From contig DDFI01000009.1 in assembly GCA_002337095.1 (NCBI GenBank), forward strand, positions 1-34,229: a stretch of 34,229 bases of DNA, given 5' to 3'. Each line of letters opens with the position of its first letter. Position 1 is the first letter of the stretch. The DNA comes from Candidatus Saccharibacteria bacterium UBA1932 (GTDB lineage: Bacteria; Patescibacteriota; Saccharimonadia; Saccharimonadales; Saccharimonadaceae). Position numbers and translations under genes: made by a program. Positions 31,467-34,229 of this stretch are shown here, in pieces. The notes below the pieces were generated by a model that had not been told where the DNA came from, ran no database searches, and saw nothing but the letters and a program-made list of their open reading frames with translations.

Positions 31467-32918
31467 TTATTCCACGATGCTCGAGTTGCGCAGGTTGTAG
31501 CCAGTGCGCCATTTCATGTATGCACAGGCCGCGACGATCACGCCGTAGTAGATCGCCACGCCCCACCATTCTAGCCGCACATCCACTTGCGCCCAGCTGA
31601 CTTTTGCAGCAGTCTCGGCGACGTACGTCATGTAGCCCAGCAGCCACTGCGTCGGCAGCCCAATCATACCGAGTGATGGCACCAGCCAATGCACCATGCC
31701 GGCTGCTCCCGTTAGCGCCATCGCCAGCGGCACAAATGGCAATATCAGCATGTTGCTCAGCGGTGCAATCAGCGACAATGTGCCAAATGCCACCACAATA
31801 ATCGGCGCCGTCACTAGCTGCGCGGCAAACGTCTCAATCAACACTTGACGCCACGGCGATGCCGTATCCTGCCCCCAAAAATACGCGTGTATCAGCGGCG
31901 CCACCAGCATCACCCCAGCAAATGCCGCAAAGCTCAGCTCCCATCCCAAGTCGCCCCAGGCATACTCTGGCTGCCATAGTAGCGTCGCGCTAGCCGCGAC
32001 CAATAGCAGCGTCACGGGGTGAAATTTCCGCCCCACATACCACGCCCACAGCCCCAGCGACGACACCAGTCCCGCCCGCACCATGCTGGGGCTCAGGCCA
32101 GTAATTGCAATAAATCCTGCAATCAATGTCGCTGATACCGCTCCAGCCAAGTAGCGCGAAATCTTTTCGAACCAGCGTTTAGCAAACCGCACCAATATCG
32201 TCAGGTTGTAGCCGCTCGCCACCACGATATGCGTCAGGCCAGCAATCTTGAGCGCTTTGTCTAGCTCGTCGGGCAGTGCCCGCCGCTGGCCTACCACATA
32301 GCCAATCCCAAGGCTGGCCTGCGGTTCGCTCACTACCTCGCGCACCTTCGCGGCAAAACCATCGCGCAGCGCCAGCGCCGGATCACTCGGCTGCGGCCGT
32401 GTCACTTGTAGCAGCTTGGCGTTTTTGACGCTCGCCGCAAAACTCCCAAATCCATCAGCCAACTTCCCCTCAAATACCACCGTGTCACCACGTTGCACCG
32501 CCGCTTTTTGCTGCGTAATCACCCACAGCTGCCCAGGCAGCCTCTTACCGCGCGATTCCAGGCTACCCAACCGCATGATCATCTCGCCGCGTTTGCCAAT
32601 ATCGACATCATCAACCACCACACCGCGCATCGCCACCGCCTGGCCGCGCACTGGATCGTACAGCATCAACTGCATCTGCTCCTGAGCCCCACGCCACACG
32701 CCAATCAGCAGCCCAGCAATCAACGCCACCGCCAGCAAACCCCGGCGCGGCCTTACCAGCACTACCGCCAACAGCCCCAGCCCGGCAATCAACCAAGCCA
32801 CAGAATACCACATCGGCGGCGCCACCCACTGCGCCGCCGCCATACCCAGCACCACGCCCGCGCACGCCATTGTCAGCATCCATGTCGGGTGTATTCGTCG
32901 CCATACTAGCCATCTCAT
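31467..32918 (-). CDS. comEC: ComEC/Rec2 DNA uptake channel, no nuclease domain
   Basis: The 483-aa membrane protein has the N-terminal spans and DUF4131-type OB domain (about 80-165, with RGVVVDDVD and GDTVVFEGKL), then the competence domain with the signature GLTHIVVASGYNLTIL near residue 231 and about eight further spans (GLSPSMVRAGLVSSLGLWAW and others). It imports single-stranded DNA across the membrane. Full-length ComEC (700-800 aa) also has a C-terminal metallo-beta-lactamase-like nuclease domain, which is missing here and not present nearby. The pil operon and recA in this window complete a transformation pathway. Confidence 0.92.
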   Translation of the reverse strand: MRWLVWRRIHPTWMLTMACAGVVLGMAAAQWVAPPMWYSVAWLIAGLGLLAVVLVRPRRGLLAVALIAGLLIGVWRGAQEQMQLMLYDPVRGQAVAMRGVVVDDVDIGKRGEMIMRLGSLESRGKRLPGQLWVITQQKAAVQRGDTVVFEGKLADGFGSFAASVKNAKLLQVTRPQPSDPALALRDGFAAKVREVVSEPQASLGIGYVVGQRRALPDELDKALKIAGLTHIVVASGYNLTILVRFAKRWFEKISRYLAGAVSATLIAGFIAITGLSPSMVRAGLVSSLGLWAWYVGRKFHPVTLLLVAASATLLWQPEYAWGDLGWELSFAAFAGVMLVAPLIHAYFWGQDTASPWRQVLIETFAAQLVTAPIIVVAFGTLSLIAPLSNMLILPFVPLAMALTGAAGMVHWLVPSLGMIGLPTQWLLGYMTYVAETAAKVSWAQVDVRLEWWGVAIYYGVIVAACAYMKWRTGYNLRNSSIVE

Positions 32919-33013
32919 ATTCTTTCAACTATGCCTCAATTCCTCCCAAAAATAAAGCCCGACCTCTAATACCCACGGACCGCCCTACCGGTGTCGTGAA
33001 CAAACTCTACGAT

Positions 33014-33058
33014 CCTCCACGAAAATACCACCCGCGAGGGGTGGTATTTTCGTGGAGG
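33014..33058. terminator. Perfect 20-bp hairpin abutting the tRNA 3' end
   Basis: Arms 33014-33033 and 33039-33058 are exact reverse complements; the loop is GCGAG. The core ATACCACCC / GGGTGGTAT with adjacent AAAA and TTTT allows termination on either strand. The right arm includes the last two acceptor-stem bases, the discriminator and the encoded CCA of the tRNA. Confidence 0.75.
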
Positions 33059-33129
33059 GCCCAGTGAGACTTGAACTCACGACACCCTGCTTAAAAGGCA
33101 GGTGCTCTAACCGGCTGAGCTATGGGCCC
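33053..33129 (-). tRNA. tRNA-Lys(UUU)
   Basis: Minus-strand cloverleaf. Acceptor GGGCCCA pairs with TGGGCCC, D arm GCTC / GAGC, anticodon arm CCTGC-CTTTTAA-GCAGG (anticodon TTT), variable GTGTC, T arm GTGAG-TTCAAGT-CTCAC. CCA is encoded (33055-33053). The discriminator base is U, whereas bacterial tRNA-Lys normally has A73, an identity element. The 3' end is part of a 20-bp hairpin. Confidence 0.95.
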
Positions 33130-33209
33130 ATATAATAATGGTGACTGTAATGTACTATCGGGCCCACATTAGTAGACTTTAGACAGTATACACCCCTGTG
33201 GGCAGCCTG

Positions 33210-33728
33210 TCAATCACGGTATGTTCGATACGCCTCGCTGAGCTTCGCCTGCTCCGGCATCGATTCCTCGGTATGTGCAATAGCCGTCTGAAGCCGTAAC
33301 AACGCATTGAGTTGCTCCATTACCTTCGGATCACCCTGCGCTAAGGCCATGCGGTTTCGCACTCCAGCCGCAAACTGCTCGAGCAGCCCTGGTGTCGCCT
33401 GATTACGGCTAGCCAAATGCTCTAAATGGCTCTCAATAATATCTGTTTGCAGCTCCATATCAGGGTACGGCAGTAGAAAAGCCAGATCAATATGCTTACC
33501 CATACTCGCATAATGGTCAATCATAGGCCATAATATTTCAAGGATTTCCTGCAACTTGTGCTGTAGCGGCAGCTCATTAATCGCATCAAAATCTGTCTCG
33601 CCCGAGGCCGGATCACGGCGATCGGCATAGAGCGCCTGCAGCTCGGCAACTTGATCGGCTACGGCGTCGCGTAGCGCATCTTCGAGACTTACGGTATCAA
33701 TACTAGGCATAAATTCGTGTGATGACAT
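33210..33728 (-). CDS. Hypothetical cytosolic protein
   Basis: The 172-aa protein is acidic and mostly helical, with no signal, span or known motif. Residues 60-110 include KLQEILEILWPMIDHYASMGKHIDLAFLLPYPDMELQTD. It carries the best promoter of the window (33738-33766), whose -10 ends 9 nt before the ATG. The ATG at 33728 is therefore leaderless; a second Met at codon 7 has no Shine-Dalgarno. An IS begins just upstream. Function not recognised. Confidence 0.7.
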   Translation of the reverse strand: MSSHEFMPSIDTVSLEDALRDAVADQVAELQALYADRRDPASGETDFDAINELPLQHKLQEILEILWPMIDHYASMGKHIDLAFLLPYPDMELQTDIIESHLEHLASRNQATPGLLEQFAAGVRNRMALAQGDPKVMEQLNALLRLQTAIAHTEESMPEQAKLSEAYRTYRD

Positions 33729-33737
33729 ATGCTTTTA

Positions 33738-33766
33738 ATTATAACACAAAGAGTATTGATAGTCAA
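33738..33766 (-). promoter_or_regulatory. Consensus promoter of the 172-aa gene
   Basis: On the minus strand TTGACT, 17-bp spacer, TATAAT, with TGT before the -10. Its -10 ends 9 nt before the ATG. Confidence 0.8.
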
Positions 33767-33789
33767 GTTATTCGTAATACCTCACTACC

Positions 33790-33818
33790 TTCGCAACAAA
33801 AACAGACCTCCGTATACT
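33790..33818 (+). promoter_or_regulatory. Transposase promoter
   Basis: TTCGCA, 17-bp spacer, TATACT; start of transcription would be near 33825, inside the loop of the hairpin at 33802-33853. Confidence 0.5.
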
Positions 33819-33853
33819 GGTAAGTGCAAACTAAACCAAGAAAGGAGGCCTGT
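33802..33853 (+). promoter_or_regulatory. Hairpin hiding the transposase ribosome binding site
   Basis: ACAGACCTCC (33802-33811) pairs with GGAGGCCTGT (33844-33853) with one mismatch. The right arm is the Shine-Dalgarno. Only transcripts that begin upstream of 33802 contain both arms. Confidence 0.6.
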
Positions 33854-34229
33854 ATGGCCTATTCTAGCAACATTTATCTTCCAAGGACACGGCGCAATGC
33901 GGTGAACTTGGTGCTTTTCGAGGGGTGGAGTATGGCGAAAGCCGCCCGGCACACTGGCGTTCATCGGTCTACGATCTGGCGATGGCGCCAGCATCCCGAT
34001 GCGAGCAACCGCGTGAAACTGCTTCGTACCCGCTCTTCACGTCCTCACTCTCACCCCAAACAACTCACTGAAGCAGTGGTGCGACGTATCCTTGAGCTTC
34101 GGTGGGAGCTCAGGCGCTGCGCCGAAGTCATCTGGCATGTCTTGAAACGCGAAGGAGTCTGCATCGGCCTTGCGAGCGTGGGGCGTGTCCTTGCACGCCA
34201 CAAGCAAGTCAGCTCGCTCTATGGCCGCA
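33854..34229 (+). mobile_element. IS481/IS3-like transposase, 5' part (runs off window)
   Basis: Reading from the ATG at 33854, preceded by AAAGGAGG, gives 125 open codons to the edge. The N-terminus has a helix-turn-helix of the insertion-sequence type (MAKAARHTGVHRSTIWRWRQ, about residues 29-48), then a second helical DNA-binding segment (QLTEAVVRRILELR.. CAEVIWHVLKREGV..LASVGRVLAR). This order is that of IS481/IS3-type DDE transposases, whose catalytic core would follow past the window. The left end of the IS should lie between 33767 and 33801, but I cannot define the terminal repeat without the other end. Confidence 0.8.

Noticed and set aside
33160..33172. Partial duplication of the tRNA-Lys 5' end (GGGCCC motif) as an attachment site
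   Set aside because: Only about eight bases match and GGGCCC is self-palindromic, so chance explains it.

Overview
The window looks like a chromosomal segment of a Candidate Phyla Radiation bacterium, most likely Saccharibacteria (TM7). This rests on gene content: a compact single-membrane type IV pilus operon without secretin, a ComEC without a nuclease domain, a half-length TsaB, a sortase, a bifunctional PBP, RuvABC, RecA/RecX and RNase Y, with very short spacers. TGA is used as a stop, so the UGA-glycine code of SR1/Gracilibacteria does not apply. The lineage call is inference; no marker such as 16S rRNA is present.

Layout. 1-3950 is an AT-rich minus-strand island: a tyrosine recombinase running off the left edge, a stand-alone RarA C-terminal-like protein, a small HTH protein, a PD-(D/E)XK-type nuclease and a 191-aa partner. 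It reads as an integrative element carrying a possible defence module. 3950-6490 is a gene-poor accessory strip with a run of hairpins, 44-bp direct repeats flanking a two-gene cassette (secreted DUF2690-like protein plus small membrane protein), ORF remnants and one frameshifted pseudogene. 6493-10520 is a plus-strand surface block: GH26-like glycosidase, membrane protein, secreted subtilase, sortase. 10546-10807 has its own promoter and a long imperfect hairpin and is a candidate ncRNA. 10820-14078 holds a Nudix hydrolase, rny, a 79-aa protein, tsaB and tsaE. 14188-19774 is pilB-pilC-pilM-pilN-pilO plus a short PilP-like gene; a PRC-barrel protein follows. 20422-22836 is recA, a MazG-like gene, a 120-aa protein and recX (minus), divergent from a pilin-like gene. 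23310-32918 (minus) contains PH-domain protein, ruvB, a deoxyribosyltransferase-like gene, ruvA, a class A PBP, ruvC, a lamin-tail/Cys-repeat surface protein, yebC and comEC. A tRNA-Lys(UUU) fused to a perfect 20-bp hairpin, a hypothetical gene and the start of an IS481-like transposase close the window.

Functional links. PilBCMNO, the pilin, ComEC and RecA/RecX together fit natural DNA uptake and recombination; RuvABC resolves the junctions. Sortase, subtilase, PBP and the lamin-tail protein form the cell-surface set.

A recurring regulatory theme is an extended -10 box (TGN-TATAMT) only 6-9 nt before the ATG. This suggests leaderless transcription for many first genes, while internal genes and a few others have Shine-Dalgarno sequences.
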